64,000 nt of DNA from Bacillota bacterium (GTDB lineage Bacteria > Bacillota_I > Bacilli_A > RF39 > UBA660), in contig SVAO01000001.1 in the NCBI GenBank assembly GCA_015059365.1, positions 1 through 64,000 on the forward strand. The letters are read 5' to 3'. The position numbers and the translations under genes were made by a program. The stretch's first letter is position 1; each line of letters opens with the position of its first letter. Below, one piece after another: positions 41,003-50,780 of the stretch. Under the pieces are notes generated by a model. The model was not told the origin of the DNA, searched no databases, and saw nothing but the letters and a program-made list of their open reading frames with translations.

Positions 41003-42910
41003 ATGTTTTTTAAAAACATTCATATTAGAATAAAGATAATAATATTAATAATTGTTTTTTTGTTTTTATTAATTATTGGTAAAGTATTTTATATTCAAGT
41101 AATTCAGTATGATAAATTAAATAATTATGCTTCCAGTCTTTGGAGTAGGAATCTTCCGATAGAAGGTAATCGAGGAATTATTTATGATAGAAATGGTGTT
41201 GTCCTTGCTGACAACATAACAACTACATCTTTGGTTATTATTCCTAATCAAGTCGAAAATAAAGAAGAAACAGCAAAGAAAATAAGTGATATTTTAAAAA
41301 CAGATTATGATGATATGCTTGCTCACGTAAGTAAAAAATCATCGATAGAAAGAGTTCATCCGGAAGGAAGAAGATTATCATATGAAATTGCAGATCAAAT
41401 CAGTAATTTAGAACTTCCGGGGGTATATTTAGTTAAAGAATCAAAAAGATATTATCCGTATGATACTTTAATGTCTCATACTATAGGTTTTGTTGGGATA
41501 GACAATCAAGGATTAAGTGGATTAGAACTTATGTATGATAAGTATTTGACTGGAGAATATGGTGCAATAAAATATTTTAGTGATGCCAAAGGAAATCGCT
41601 TAGAATTAAATGAAGTATATGAAAAACCACAAGATGGAATCAACATGACTTTAACAATTAATTATGATATTCAAGCATCATTGGAAAGAGAACTTAATAA
41701 TGCGGTTATTAAATATAATCCTGATCAAGCGTTAGGAATTGCAATGAATCCTAAAACAGGAGAAATACTTGCGATAGCTTCACGACCTAATTTTTCTCCG
41801 AGTAATTATCAAGATTATACAGTTGAGGAAATAAATAGAAATTTGCCAATATGGATGACATATGAACCTGGAAGTACGTTCAAAATAATTACACTTTCTG
41901 CTTCATTAGAAGAAAAAATTGTAGATTTAGATAATGATCATTACTTTGATTCAGGAGCAACAAAAGTAGAAAATGCAACATTACACTGTTGGAAGCATGG
42001 TGGACATGGACAGCAGACTTATCTTCAGGTAGTTGAAAACTCTTGTAATCCAGGATTTGTACAGTTGGGGTTAAAATTAGGGAAAGATACTTTATTCAAA
42101 TATTTAGACTTATTTGGGTTTGGTGTTAAAACAGGGGTAGATTTAAATGGGGAAGGTGCTGGAATTATTTTTGATCTTGCTAAAGTTGGTCCTGTAGAAC
42201 TTGCCACAACAGCCTTTGGTCAAGGGGTTAGTGTAACTCCTATACAACAAATAACTGCAGTATCTGCTGCAATCAATGGTGGAATACTTTATAAACCATA
42301 TATTGTAAAAAGTTTAAATGAACCTGAAACAAATACAGTAGTATTAGAAAATACTTCTCAAATTATTAGAAAAGTTATAAGTGAAGAGACTAGTGCTAAG
42401 GTTAGATATGCTCTAGAAAGTGTTGTAGCAAACGGAACTGGAAGGCCTGCATATATTGATGGATATCGAGTGGGTGGGAAAACTGGAACTGCTCAAAAAG
42501 TTAAAGATGGCAAGTATATGGTAGGTAATTATATAGTGTCATTCATTGGCTTTTTACCAGCTGATGATCCAGAAATAATTGTTTATATTGCAATTGATAA
42601 TGCTAAAGGTGTAACACAATATGGTGGCACTGTTGCGGCTCCTATTGCCAAACAAGTTTTAACTGATGCCATTAGTGCATTAGGTATTGAAAAAAGAATA
42701 GATGCGATGGAAAAAGAATATAACTATAATGATAAAAAATATGAGCATGTTCCTAATGTGGGAGGCATGACGGTTAAAGAAGCGGTAAGTAATTTAAAAA
42801 GTTTTAAAGTTGAATTTAGTGGCTCTGGTAATAAAGTATACTATCAAAGCCCAAGTGCAGGAGAAAGAATATTAGAGGGAGAAACTGTTAAATTATTTTT
42901 AACAGAATAA
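41003..42910 (+). CDS. class B penicillin-binding protein / SpoVD-like transpeptidase with PASTA domain (second copy)
   Basis: RGIIYDRNGVVLADN; YEPGSTFK; GKTGTAQ; PNVGGMTVKEAVSNL. Confidence 0.92.
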   Translation: MFFKNIHIRIKIIILIIVFLFLLIIGKVFYIQVIQYDKLNNYASSLWSRNLPIEGNRGIIYDRNGVVLADNITTTSLVIIPNQVENKEETAKKISDILKTDYDDMLAHVSKKSSIERVHPEGRRLSYEIADQISNLELPGVYLVKESKRYYPYDTLMSHTIGFVGIDNQGLSGLELMYDKYLTGEYGAIKYFSDAKGNRLELNEVYEKPQDGINMTLTINYDIQASLERELNNAVIKYNPDQALGIAMNPKTGEILAIASRPNFSPSNYQDYTVEEINRNLPIWMTYEPGSTFKIITLSASLEEKIVDLDNDHYFDSGATKVENATLHCWKHGGHGQQTYLQVVENSCNPGFVQLGLKLGKDTLFKYLDLFGFGVKTGVDLNGEGAGIIFDLAKVGPVELATTAFGQGVSVTPIQQITAVSAAINGGILYKPYIVKSLNEPETNTVVLENTSQIIRKVISEETSAKVRYALESVVANGTGRPAYIDGYRVGGKTGTAQKVKDGKYMVGNYIVSFIGFLPADDPEIIVYIAIDNAKGVTQYGGTVAAPIAKQVLTDAISALGIEKRIDAMEKEYNYNDKKYEHVPNVGGMTVKEAVSNLKSFKVEFSGSGNKVYYQSPSAGERILEGETVKLFLTE

Positions 42911-42924
42911 AAGGTGGGATATAT

Positions 42925-43917
42925 ATGTTAATAATGACTAAATCTGTTTTAGCTATTATGTGTGGTTTTGTTTTATCTATTTTAACTGCAATTATTTTAA
43001 TTCCACTATTGAAAAAACTGAAAGCTTCTCAACGTTTAAGTGTTTATTTGAGAGAAAAGCATAATTCTAAGGTAGGAACACCTACAATGGGTGGATTAAT
43101 ATTTATCATTCCTGTTTTATTAATTTTAATTATTCTTTTTCTTACTAATAGAATAAGAATTAGTTATAATTTATTAATTATTTTATTTACTTTTTTTGGC
43201 TATGCTGTAATAGGTTTTATTGATGACTACTTAATCATAAAAAGAAACAATAACAATGGCCTTAGCGAGGGATCTAAATTGATTTTACAAATAATAATTT
43301 CGATAATATTTTTCTTTCTATTTATGAAAAGTGGCAATGAACCGTTGCTTTGGATTCATACATTTAATATAAAAATTAATATTGGATGGTTTTATGGTTT
43401 TTTAATATTATTGGTTCTTGTATCAAGTAGTAATGCAGTTAATATTACAGATGGTCTAGATGGTCTTGCATCTGGGTTATCAATTATCGCATATTTAGCA
43501 TTTGGATTAATTACGTGGAATACAGGTTGGTTAGAAGGATATGAAGATATTGCGTTATTTATATTTCTTTTAATAGGTGCTTTAATTGGATTTTTAGTAT
43601 TTAATATAAATCCTGCCAAAGTATTTATGGGTGACACAGGAAGTTTAGCACTTGGTGGAGCATTGGGAAGTATAGCGATTCTTACCCGTCATGAATTATT
43701 ATTAGTATTAATTGGAATTGTGTTTGTAGTTGAAACACTAAGTTGTGTGATTCAGAGAATTTACTATAAAATTACTAAAAAGAGAATATTTCCAATGACA
43801 CCAATTCACCATACATTTGAAAAAAAAGGATGGAAAGAAATTGATATAGTAAGATTATTTTGGCTTGTTGGATTAATTGCCGCCATGGCATCAATTGCCT
43901 TTGGAGTGTTGTTATGA
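42925..43917 (+). CDS. mraY: phospho-MurNAc-pentapeptide transferase
   Basis: KVGTPTMGGLIF; NITDGLDGLASG; VFMGDTGSLALGGALG; TPIHHTFEKKGWKE. Confidence 0.97.
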   Translation: MLIMTKSVLAIMCGFVLSILTAIILIPLLKKLKASQRLSVYLREKHNSKVGTPTMGGLIFIIPVLLILIILFLTNRIRISYNLLIILFTFFGYAVIGFIDDYLIIKRNNNNGLSEGSKLILQIIISIIFFFLFMKSGNEPLLWIHTFNIKINIGWFYGFLILLVLVSSSNAVNITDGLDGLASGLSIIAYLAFGLITWNTGWLEGYEDIALFIFLLIGALIGFLVFNINPAKVFMGDTGSLALGGALGSIAILTRHELLLVLIGIVFVVETLSCVIQRIYYKITKKRIFPMTPIHHTFEKKGWKEIDIVRLFWLVGLIAAMASIAFGVLL

Positions 43918-45005
43918 AAAATAAAAAAGTTGAATTATTATTATTAATTAGCGTTATTACAATTTCTATTTTTGGACTTATTATGATTTTTTCTGCGTCT
44001 TACATTTGGGCAGAATATAAGTTTAATGACCCATTTAAATTTGTTAAGAATCAAGGAATATTTTTTATAGTTGGAATTTTTCTTATGTTTATCATAAGCA
44101 AGATAAATTATAGAAAATACTATGATAAGGCAAACATATTATTGATTGGATGTATTATCCTTTTGATATTAGTATTGATCCCTGGAATAGGAACAGTTAG
44201 AAATGGTAGCCGTAGTTGGTTTGGAATTGGTTCTTTTGGAATTCAACCAAGTGAGTTTACTAAACTAGCCTTAATTATTTTTACTTCTAAATATTTAGTT
44301 AATAATGAAAATAAGATGAAAGATATAAAAAAAGGAGTTCTGCCAATTTTAGGTCTTACTTTATTAATTTTTGGAATTATTATGCTTCAACCAGATTTTG
44401 GTACGGGAACAATCATTGTTATGTCAATTATTGGTCTTCTTTTTGTAGGAGGAGTTAGTTTTAAATTTTTCTTAAAAATAGCAGGAGTGGGAGTAATTGG
44501 AATAGCTGGGTTAATTGCGGTTGCCCCATATCGCTTGAGTAGAATACTATCATTTTTAAATCCGTGGGAGGATCCATTAGGAAGTGGCTTTCAAATTATT
44601 CAGTCATTATATGCGATAGGTCCCGGTGGTTTATTTGGATATGGTTTTTTAAATTCTAGGCAAAAACATTTTTATCTTCCTGAACCCCAAACTGATTTTA
44701 TATTTTCAATTATTAGTGAGGAATTTGGTTTTTTAGGAGTAATAATAGTTAGTACATTATTTTTAACTATTATTATTACAGGATTTAAAATTTCAAGGAA
44801 TTGTAAAGATTTATTTGGTAAATATCTGTCTTTTGGAATAACTTTTCAAATAGCATTTCAAACAGTATTAAATTTGATGGTTGTAGTTGGTTTAATTCCT
44901 GTAACAGGAGTAACACTTCCTTTCCTTTCTTATGGCGGTTCTAGTTTACTTATTACTCTTTGTAGTGTTGGGATACTATTAAATATATCTAGGTATGAAA
45001 ACTAA
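43914..45005 (+). CDS. ftsW: FtsW/RodA/SpoVE-family glycosyltransferase
   Basis: GSRSWFGIGSFGIQPSEFTKLALI; LPEPQTDFIFSIISEEFGFLG; LPFLSYGGSSLL. Confidence 0.93.
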   Translation: MKNKKVELLLLISVITISIFGLIMIFSASYIWAEYKFNDPFKFVKNQGIFFIVGIFLMFIISKINYRKYYDKANILLIGCIILLILVLIPGIGTVRNGSRSWFGIGSFGIQPSEFTKLALIIFTSKYLVNNENKMKDIKKGVLPILGLTLLIFGIIMLQPDFGTGTIIVMSIIGLLFVGGVSFKFFLKIAGVGVIGIAGLIAVAPYRLSRILSFLNPWEDPLGSGFQIIQSLYAIGPGGLFGYGFLNSRQKHFYLPEPQTDFIFSIISEEFGFLGVIIVSTLFLTIIITGFKISRNCKDLFGKYLSFGITFQIAFQTVLNLMVVVGLIPVTGVTLPFLSYGGSSLLITLCSVGILLNISRYEN

Positions 45006-45085
45006 GTTTTAAGATTTGAGAAGAAACATTAATAAAATTAATACGTTTAATAATTAAAAATGGTATAATATAAATGGTGATGGTC

Positions 45086-45418
45086 ATGAAATACAATAAA
45101 CTAGTACGTGATAGAATTCCTGAAATAATTAAAAATAACGGAGAGGAACCTATTACTACAATACTTAGTGATTCTGAATATAAGATCGAATTAGAGAAGA
45201 AACTTTTTGAAGAATATAATGAAGTAATAAACGCGAGTGGAAAGAATCGAATAGAAGAGTTAGCGGATATGTTAGAAGTTATATCTGCTTTAGCGGCACT
45301 TGAAGGTGAAAATTTAGATAATGTAATTGAGGTTGCAAAACAAAAAGTTTTAAAAAGGGGTGCCTTTAATGATAAAATATATTTAGAAGGTGTAAAGAAA
45401 AAAACAAACATAGTATAA
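45086..45418 (+). CDS. MazG-like / phosphoribosyl-ATP pyrophosphohydrolase-like protein
   Basis: MKYNKLVRDRIPEII..LEKKLFEEYNEV..EELADMLEVISALA. Confidence 0.88.
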   Translation: MKYNKLVRDRIPEIIKNNGEEPITTILSDSEYKIELEKKLFEEYNEVINASGKNRIEELADMLEVISALAALEGENLDNVIEVAKQKVLKRGAFNDKIYLEGVKKKTNIV

Positions 45419-45464
45419 ATTGTAAAAGTGTGTTATAATTTAAGTAGGTAAGGTGGGAAGATAT

Positions 45465-46241
45465 ATGAAAGATGTGAGTTTATTAGTAAACAATGGTGTA
45501 AATGTTGATGGCAGTTTGGAACTTTTTGGCGATATGGAAATGTATAATGAAACGCTTGAAGATTTTTTAAAGAGCGTTGAAAAAAAACTAGCTGATATAA
45601 AAAGATATAAAGAGGCAGCTGATATGCCTAATTATGCTATTTTGGTTCATTCACTAAAAAGTGATTCTAAATATTTGGGATTTACTAAATTAGCTGAATT
45701 ATCTTATAACCATGAATTAAAGAGTAAAGAAAATGATATAAGTTATGTTTATAATAATTATGATGAATTGTTAAAAGAAGCAAATAGAATCGTGAATTTA
45801 GTTAAAGAATATATGGGACTTCCTGTAGTTAAAGAGGATGAATCAACTGAACCAAGTGTTAAAGATAAAACAATTTTAGTAGTAGATGATTCTAATATAA
45901 TTAGAAATTTCATTAAAAAGATTTTTAATAATCATTATGAAGTTATTGTTGCTAATGACGGAAAAGAAGCAATTGATGCAATCGAATTAAATCCTAATGT
46001 TAATATTGTAGCTATGTTATTAGACTTAAACATGCCTAATGTTAACGGATTTGAAGTGTTGGAGTATTTTGATAAGTATTCACTATTTTCTCGTATTCCA
46101 GTATCTATTATTACTGGAGATGATTATCGTGAAACAGTTGAGAAAATATTTGCTTATCCAGTAGTGGATATTTTAAATAAACCATTTAATGAAAGAGATA
46201 TTAAGCAAATAGTAGAAAAAACAGTAAATAGAAAGAATTAA
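45465..46241 (+). CDS. Hpt domain + CheY-like receiver protein (no kinase domain)
   Basis: VHSLKSDSKYLGFTKLAELSYNHEL; ILVVDDSNIIRNFIKKIF..MLLDLNMPNVNGFEVLEY..NKPFN. Confidence 0.85.
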   Translation: MKDVSLLVNNGVNVDGSLELFGDMEMYNETLEDFLKSVEKKLADIKRYKEAADMPNYAILVHSLKSDSKYLGFTKLAELSYNHELKSKENDISYVYNNYDELLKEANRIVNLVKEYMGLPVVKEDESTEPSVKDKTILVVDDSNIIRNFIKKIFNNHYEVIVANDGKEAIDAIELNPNVNIVAMLLDLNMPNVNGFEVLEYFDKYSLFSRIPVSIITGDDYRETVEKIFAYPVVDILNKPFNERDIKQIVEKTVNRKN

Positions 46242-46366
46242 AAAAATATTTGATTTTAGTTGCAAAAGCATAAAAATTGTGATAAAATCGTATTGTTGTC
46301 GTGATCCGCTGAATATTGTATTATAAAGAAATTCATGATCATAGATTTAAAAAGGAGAGTGAAATC

Positions 46367-46708
46367 GTGAATTTAGTTGAAAAAATAACTAAAAGTCAAA
46401 TCAGAACTGATATTCCTGCATTCCAAGTTGGAGATACTGTTCGTGTAGATGTAAAAATCATCGAAGGTAAACGCGAAAGAATTCAAGCTTTTGAAGGAAT
46501 CGTTGTTTCAATTCAAGGAAGTGGAATTGGTAGAAACTTTATCGTAAGAAAGATTTCTGGTGGTGTTGGTGTTGAAAGAACATTCCCAATAAATTCACCA
46601 AAAGTAGCAGCAGTTACTGTTATTAGAAAAGGTAGAGTTAGACAAGCTAAAATTGGTTCTTATTTAAGAAAATCAGTTAAACAACCAAGAATTAAAGAAA
46701 GAAATTAA
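46367..46708 (+). CDS. rplS: 50S ribosomal protein L19 (GTG start)
   Basis: [40 protein letters not shown]. Confidence 0.97.
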   Translation: MNLVEKITKSQIRTDIPAFQVGDTVRVDVKIIEGKRERIQAFEGIVVSIQGSGIGRNFIVRKISGGVGVERTFPINSPKVAAVTVIRKGRVRQAKIGSYLRKSVKQPRIKERN

Positions 46709-46747
46709 TAAGACAGTTTTGTCTTATTTTTCTTATGAGGAGGAAAT

Positions 46748-47224
46748 ATGAAAATTTTAAAAGAAATTATCCCATATGTGATTATAATTGTTGTTGTTAT
46801 ATTAATTAGAACTTTTATTGTTACCCCAGTTCAAGTTGATGGGGAGTCCATGTATCCAACATTAGATAATGATGAAATATTAATTTTAAAAAAATATGAT
46901 AAAACATATGAAAGATTTGACATTATTGTGTTTAATTATAATGGTTCAAAATTAGTAAAAAGAGTTATAGGTCTTCCTGGTGAAAAAGTTGCTTATAAAA
47001 ATAATGAATTATATATTAATGACAAAAAAATTAATGATGTAATTACTATAGGAACAACAAATTTTGCTTATGATAAAATTCCAGATGGTTGTTATTTTGT
47101 ATTGGGGGATAATAGAGGTAATTCAATCGATAGTAGAAGAATAGGCGTAATATGTAATAAAGATATTTTAGGAACAACAACGTTTAGTATTTTTCCTTTT
47201 AATAAATTTGGTTTTATTGATTAA
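46748..47224 (+). CDS. lepB: signal peptidase I
   Basis: VDGESMYPTLDNDEILILKK; KRVIGLPGEKV; LGDNRGNSIDSRRIG. Confidence 0.95.
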   Translation: MKILKEIIPYVIIIVVVILIRTFIVTPVQVDGESMYPTLDNDEILILKKYDKTYERFDIIVFNYNGSKLVKRVIGLPGEKVAYKNNELYINDKKINDVITIGTTNFAYDKIPDGCYFVLGDNRGNSIDSRRIGVICNKDILGTTTFSIFPFNKFGFID

Positions 47225-47288
47225 GTGGTTAATCCACTTTTTATTTTGCTAAAAAAAATATAAGTGTTATAATTAAAATGGTGGTAAG

Positions 47289-48281
47289 ATGAAAAAATAT
47301 TTTAAAATTGGTCTTATTTTATTACTTGTATTAATAGTATGTACTGTAGCATATATTTTTTTTGATAGAAAAAAAGAATATACAAAAAATCTATATTATA
47401 TGGATACATACATATATATTAAAATATATGAAACCAATAAAGCTAAGGTTGAAAAAGTTTTTAAAGACATTAATCAAATGTATAAAGAATATCACGAATT
47501 AACAGACAGATATAATCATTATGATGGTATTACAAATTTATATGACATATATCATAATGGATTTGATAGTGAAACCTTAACATTGGATTCAAGACTTTAT
47601 GAAATTTTAGAATATGCGAAAGATTGGAGCAAGAAATATTATAAGTTAAATATTGAATTAGGCAATATAATAGATATTTGGAAAAAATATCGTGATAATA
47701 AAGAGGGAATACCGACTGTTAAGGAATTGCAACAAAATAAAAATGGTGCAAAATTAGTTTTATTGGGAGATAATAAAATTGTAAATAATCATCCTAATTT
47801 AGATTTGGGAAGTATTGCTAAAGGATATGTTACCGAAAAAGTTGGTCAATATTTAGAAAGTATTGGGATAAAAGAATATTTAATTAATGCTGGTGGTAAT
47901 GTTAAAGTTGGTGATAGTTATAACAAAGAGTATTACAAGATAGGTATTCAAAGTCCTGTGGATAATGGGGAATTATTAACTATTGCTAAAGGGGAAAATA
48001 TAAGTGTTGTAACAAGTGGAGGATATGAAAGAAATTATGAATATAATGGAATCATATACCATCACATAATTGATTCAGATACTTTGTTTCCTTCAAATTA
48101 TATGAAGGGTGTTACAGTAATAACTAAGGATAGTGCTTTAGGTGATATACTATCTACTAGTTTATTTTTGATGAGTGTTGATGATGGACAAGAATTTATA
48201 AAAAAATATGATGCTGAGGCCATTTGGTATACTAATGATAATAAAATAATTAGAAGTGAGAGATTTAATAATTATGAATAA
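47289..48281 (+). CDS. apbE: FAD:protein FMN transferase (ApbE)
   Basis: MDTYIYIKIYE; NLDLGSIAKGYVTEKV; INAGGNVKV; VVTSGGYERNYEYNGIIYHHIID. Confidence 0.92.
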   Translation: MKKYFKIGLILLLVLIVCTVAYIFFDRKKEYTKNLYYMDTYIYIKIYETNKAKVEKVFKDINQMYKEYHELTDRYNHYDGITNLYDIYHNGFDSETLTLDSRLYEILEYAKDWSKKYYKLNIELGNIIDIWKKYRDNKEGIPTVKELQQNKNGAKLVLLGDNKIVNNHPNLDLGSIAKGYVTEKVGQYLESIGIKEYLINAGGNVKVGDSYNKEYYKIGIQSPVDNGELLTIAKGENISVVTSGGYERNYEYNGIIYHHIIDSDTLFPSNYMKGVTVITKDSALGDILSTSLFLMSVDDGQEFIKKYDAEAIWYTNDNKIIRSERFNNYE

Positions 48282-48639
48282 TAGTGATTTAAAATTAATT
48301 GGTTTTATAATGTTGGTTGTAACAATTATGTTTGGATTGCTTTTAGTATTTAAAAATAGTAGTAGTAAAAATGCATTGGTGTATTATGAGGATAATTTAG
48401 TTTTGACCATAGATTTAAATCTTAGTGGTGAACATGAATATAAAGTCATGGGGTATAATGGAGAAGTAATCATTAAGACTAAAGACAGCAAGATAAAAGT
48501 TGAAGAAGAAAATAGCCCTTTAAACATTTGTTCGAAGCAAGGCTGGATTAAAAACAGTTATGATGTAATTGTTTGTTTGCCAAATAAAATAGTAATCAAA
48601 ATAGAAGATAAAGAAGAAATAGATACGGTTGTGAGATAA
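48274..48639 (+). CDS. NusG domain II-containing protein
   Basis: N-terminal TM; NSPLNICSKQGWIKNSYDVIVCLPNKIVIKI. Confidence 0.85.
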   Translation: MNNSDLKLIGFIMLVVTIMFGLLLVFKNSSSKNALVYYEDNLVLTIDLNLSGEHEYKVMGYNGEVIIKTKDSKIKVEEENSPLNICSKQGWIKNSYDVIVCLPNKIVIKIEDKEEIDTVVR

Positions 48640-49139
48640 TGGAAATAAAGAAAATTACTAGATTGTCAATGTTTTTATGTTTAAGCGTTGTATTAAATAT
48701 AATTGAAAGTTTTATTCCTCTGTTTGATGGAAGTATACCAGGAATTAAACTGGGACTTGCCAATGTAATTGTTTTGATAGTGTTGTATTTATATTCATTT
48801 AAAGATGCGATGTATATATCAATTCTTAGAGTATTGTTAGTTGGGATACTTAGAACAGGCATTTTTAGTGTTTCATTTTTCTTTAGTTTCGGTGGTGCTG
48901 TTTTAAGTGTTTTAATAATGTGGTTAGTTAAGAAAACAAGGTTATCTATAATTGGTGTTAGTATTATAGGTGCAATAAGTCATAGTATAGGTCAAATTTT
49001 AATTGCTATAATATTAATTAAAAATTTTTATATTGTTTATTATATTCCATGGTTATTATTATTTTCTGTTCCAACTGGGATATTAACGGGAATAATTAGT
49101 AAATATTCTTTAAACTATTTAGAAAATCGATTGCAATAA
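48639..49139 (+). CDS. Gx transporter family membrane protein
   Basis: LCLSVVLNIIESFIPLFDGSIPGIKLGLANVIVLIVLYLYSFKDAMYISILRVLLVGIL. Confidence 0.85.
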   Translation: MEIKKITRLSMFLCLSVVLNIIESFIPLFDGSIPGIKLGLANVIVLIVLYLYSFKDAMYISILRVLLVGILRTGIFSVSFFFSFGGAVLSVLIMWLVKKTRLSIIGVSIIGAISHSIGQILIAIILIKNFYIVYYIPWLLLFSVPTGILTGIISKYSLNYLENRLQ

Positions 49140-49183
49140 TTATAAAATTCTTGTATACTTAAATTTAGAAAGTAGGTAATAAT

Positions 49184-49618
49184 ATGAAAAAGATTATGCT
49201 TGTATTATGTGTATGTTTGATGTTTTTAGGATCAACTGGATGTGAAAAAGTAGGATTTAAAGAAGGAACATATAGTGGAAGTGCGATTGATAATTATGGT
49301 GGTGAAGAAAATACTGCAACTGCTAAGATAGTTATTAATAATGAAGGGAAAATCGAGTCAGTATATTTGGATACTACTTATAAAGGCACAACAAAAAAGA
49401 CTTTAGGATATGATTATAAAATGAAAGAATATTATCCTGCAGCTGTTGGAGAATGGTTTGAGCAAGTAGAAAAACTAGAAGCCGCAATAGTAGAAAACCA
49501 AGGTACTAAATTTTTATCATTGGATTCTGAAGGTAAAACAGATGCGGTGAGTGGTTGTACTATTGAAATTACAGCTTTAATAAAAGCCGTTGATAATGCC
49601 TTAGAACAGGCAAAATAA
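49184..49618 (+). CDS. FMN-binding domain lipoprotein
   Basis: Lipobox LGSTGC; FMN-binding fold pattern with TDAVSGCTIEITALIKAVDNAL. Confidence 0.85.
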   Translation: MKKIMLVLCVCLMFLGSTGCEKVGFKEGTYSGSAIDNYGGEENTATAKIVINNEGKIESVYLDTTYKGTTKKTLGYDYKMKEYYPAAVGEWFEQVEKLEAAIVENQGTKFLSLDSEGKTDAVSGCTIEITALIKAVDNALEQAK

Positions 49619-49820
49619 TTATAATTGATGATATAAAAATTAACGAGTTTATAATTGTTAATTTTTTTTGATTAAAACTATAGATTTTAATATTGCGTTG
49701 AATATGGAACTATATATTGATATTTAATAGAAAAACAGTGAAAAAAAATAAATCATTCAATTTAAGTATGGACTTTATAATTATTTTTGTATTATACTTA
49801 TATTGAGGAGGATTGGTAGA

Positions 49821-50759
49821 ATGGATAATAAGAAGATAGGTATTAGAGTATTGATTGTTTCACTGATTGTTATTATAATCGGTGCTATGTTAATTTTGTT
49901 TTCAAAAGAAGACAATAAATATAAAATTACTTTCAATAATGATGGGGATATTACAGAGGTAATGGTTAACAAAAACGAAACTGTATCTAAACCACAAGAC
50001 CCAGTTAGGGAAGGTTATACATTTGAAGGTTGGTATTACAATGGTGAAAAATTTGATTTTACAATGCAAATAACCGAAGACATGGTTTTAGAGGCTAGGT
50101 GGACAAATAATGCTTCTACAAAATGGGTAGTAACATTCAATTCAAATGGTGGAAATAAGATTGAAAGTTTAAATGTAGAGGATGGAAAAACAATTATTGA
50201 TATTCCACGTCCTAAAAAATCAGGTTATAAATTTATTGGTTGGTATAATGGAAAAACAAAATTTAATTTTAAAACAACAATAACAGGTAATATTACTTTA
50301 ACTGCCAAATGGGAAAAAATAGAAGTTTCAGATGAACCTGTTATTAAAAAGAATTATAATGTAACATTTGATACTGATGGTGGAAGTGTTGTTGAAGCAC
50401 AGAAAGTTGAAGCAGGAACACCAGTGATTAAACCAGAAGATCCAACAAAAGAGGGATGGGATTTTATTGGTTGGTATTATGATGATGCCGAATACGATTT
50501 TAATACTGTAGTAAATGGTAATATTACATTGATAGCAAAATGGAAATTAAAAGATATTATAACATATGAAATTGAAAAAACTGATTCTTATGTTGGCCAA
50601 ATCAAGATATTTGTCTATAAAAATACTGATAAAATTGATGGGTTAGTTGATATTACACTTAACACCGGTGAAATTATAAAAGATAAACAAATTTCTAAAG
50701 ATGGTTATATTACAAATATTCATAAAATTAAAGAAATAACTAACGTAAGAGAAAGTTAA
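49821..50759 (+). CDS. cell-surface protein with three InlB B-repeat/Flg_new-type repeats
   Basis: GYTFEGWYYNGEKFDF..ARW; GYKFIGWYNGKTKFNF..AKW; GWDFIGWYYDDAEYDF..AKW. Confidence 0.88.
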   Translation: MDNKKIGIRVLIVSLIVIIIGAMLILFSKEDNKYKITFNNDGDITEVMVNKNETVSKPQDPVREGYTFEGWYYNGEKFDFTMQITEDMVLEARWTNNASTKWVVTFNSNGGNKIESLNVEDGKTIIDIPRPKKSGYKFIGWYNGKTKFNFKTTITGNITLTAKWEKIEVSDEPVIKKNYNVTFDTDGGSVVEAQKVEAGTPVIKPEDPTKEGWDFIGWYYDDAEYDFNTVVNGNITLIAKWKLKDIITYEIEKTDSYVGQIKIFVYKNTDKIDGLVDITLNTGEIIKDKQISKDGYITNIHKIKEITNVRES

Positions 50760-50780
50760 TAGTAGGAAGGGTATGAAAAG

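Noticed and set aside
44989-45411. 140-aa - strand ORF
   Set aside because: Antisense to the MazG-like gene; Ser/Phe-rich shadow translation
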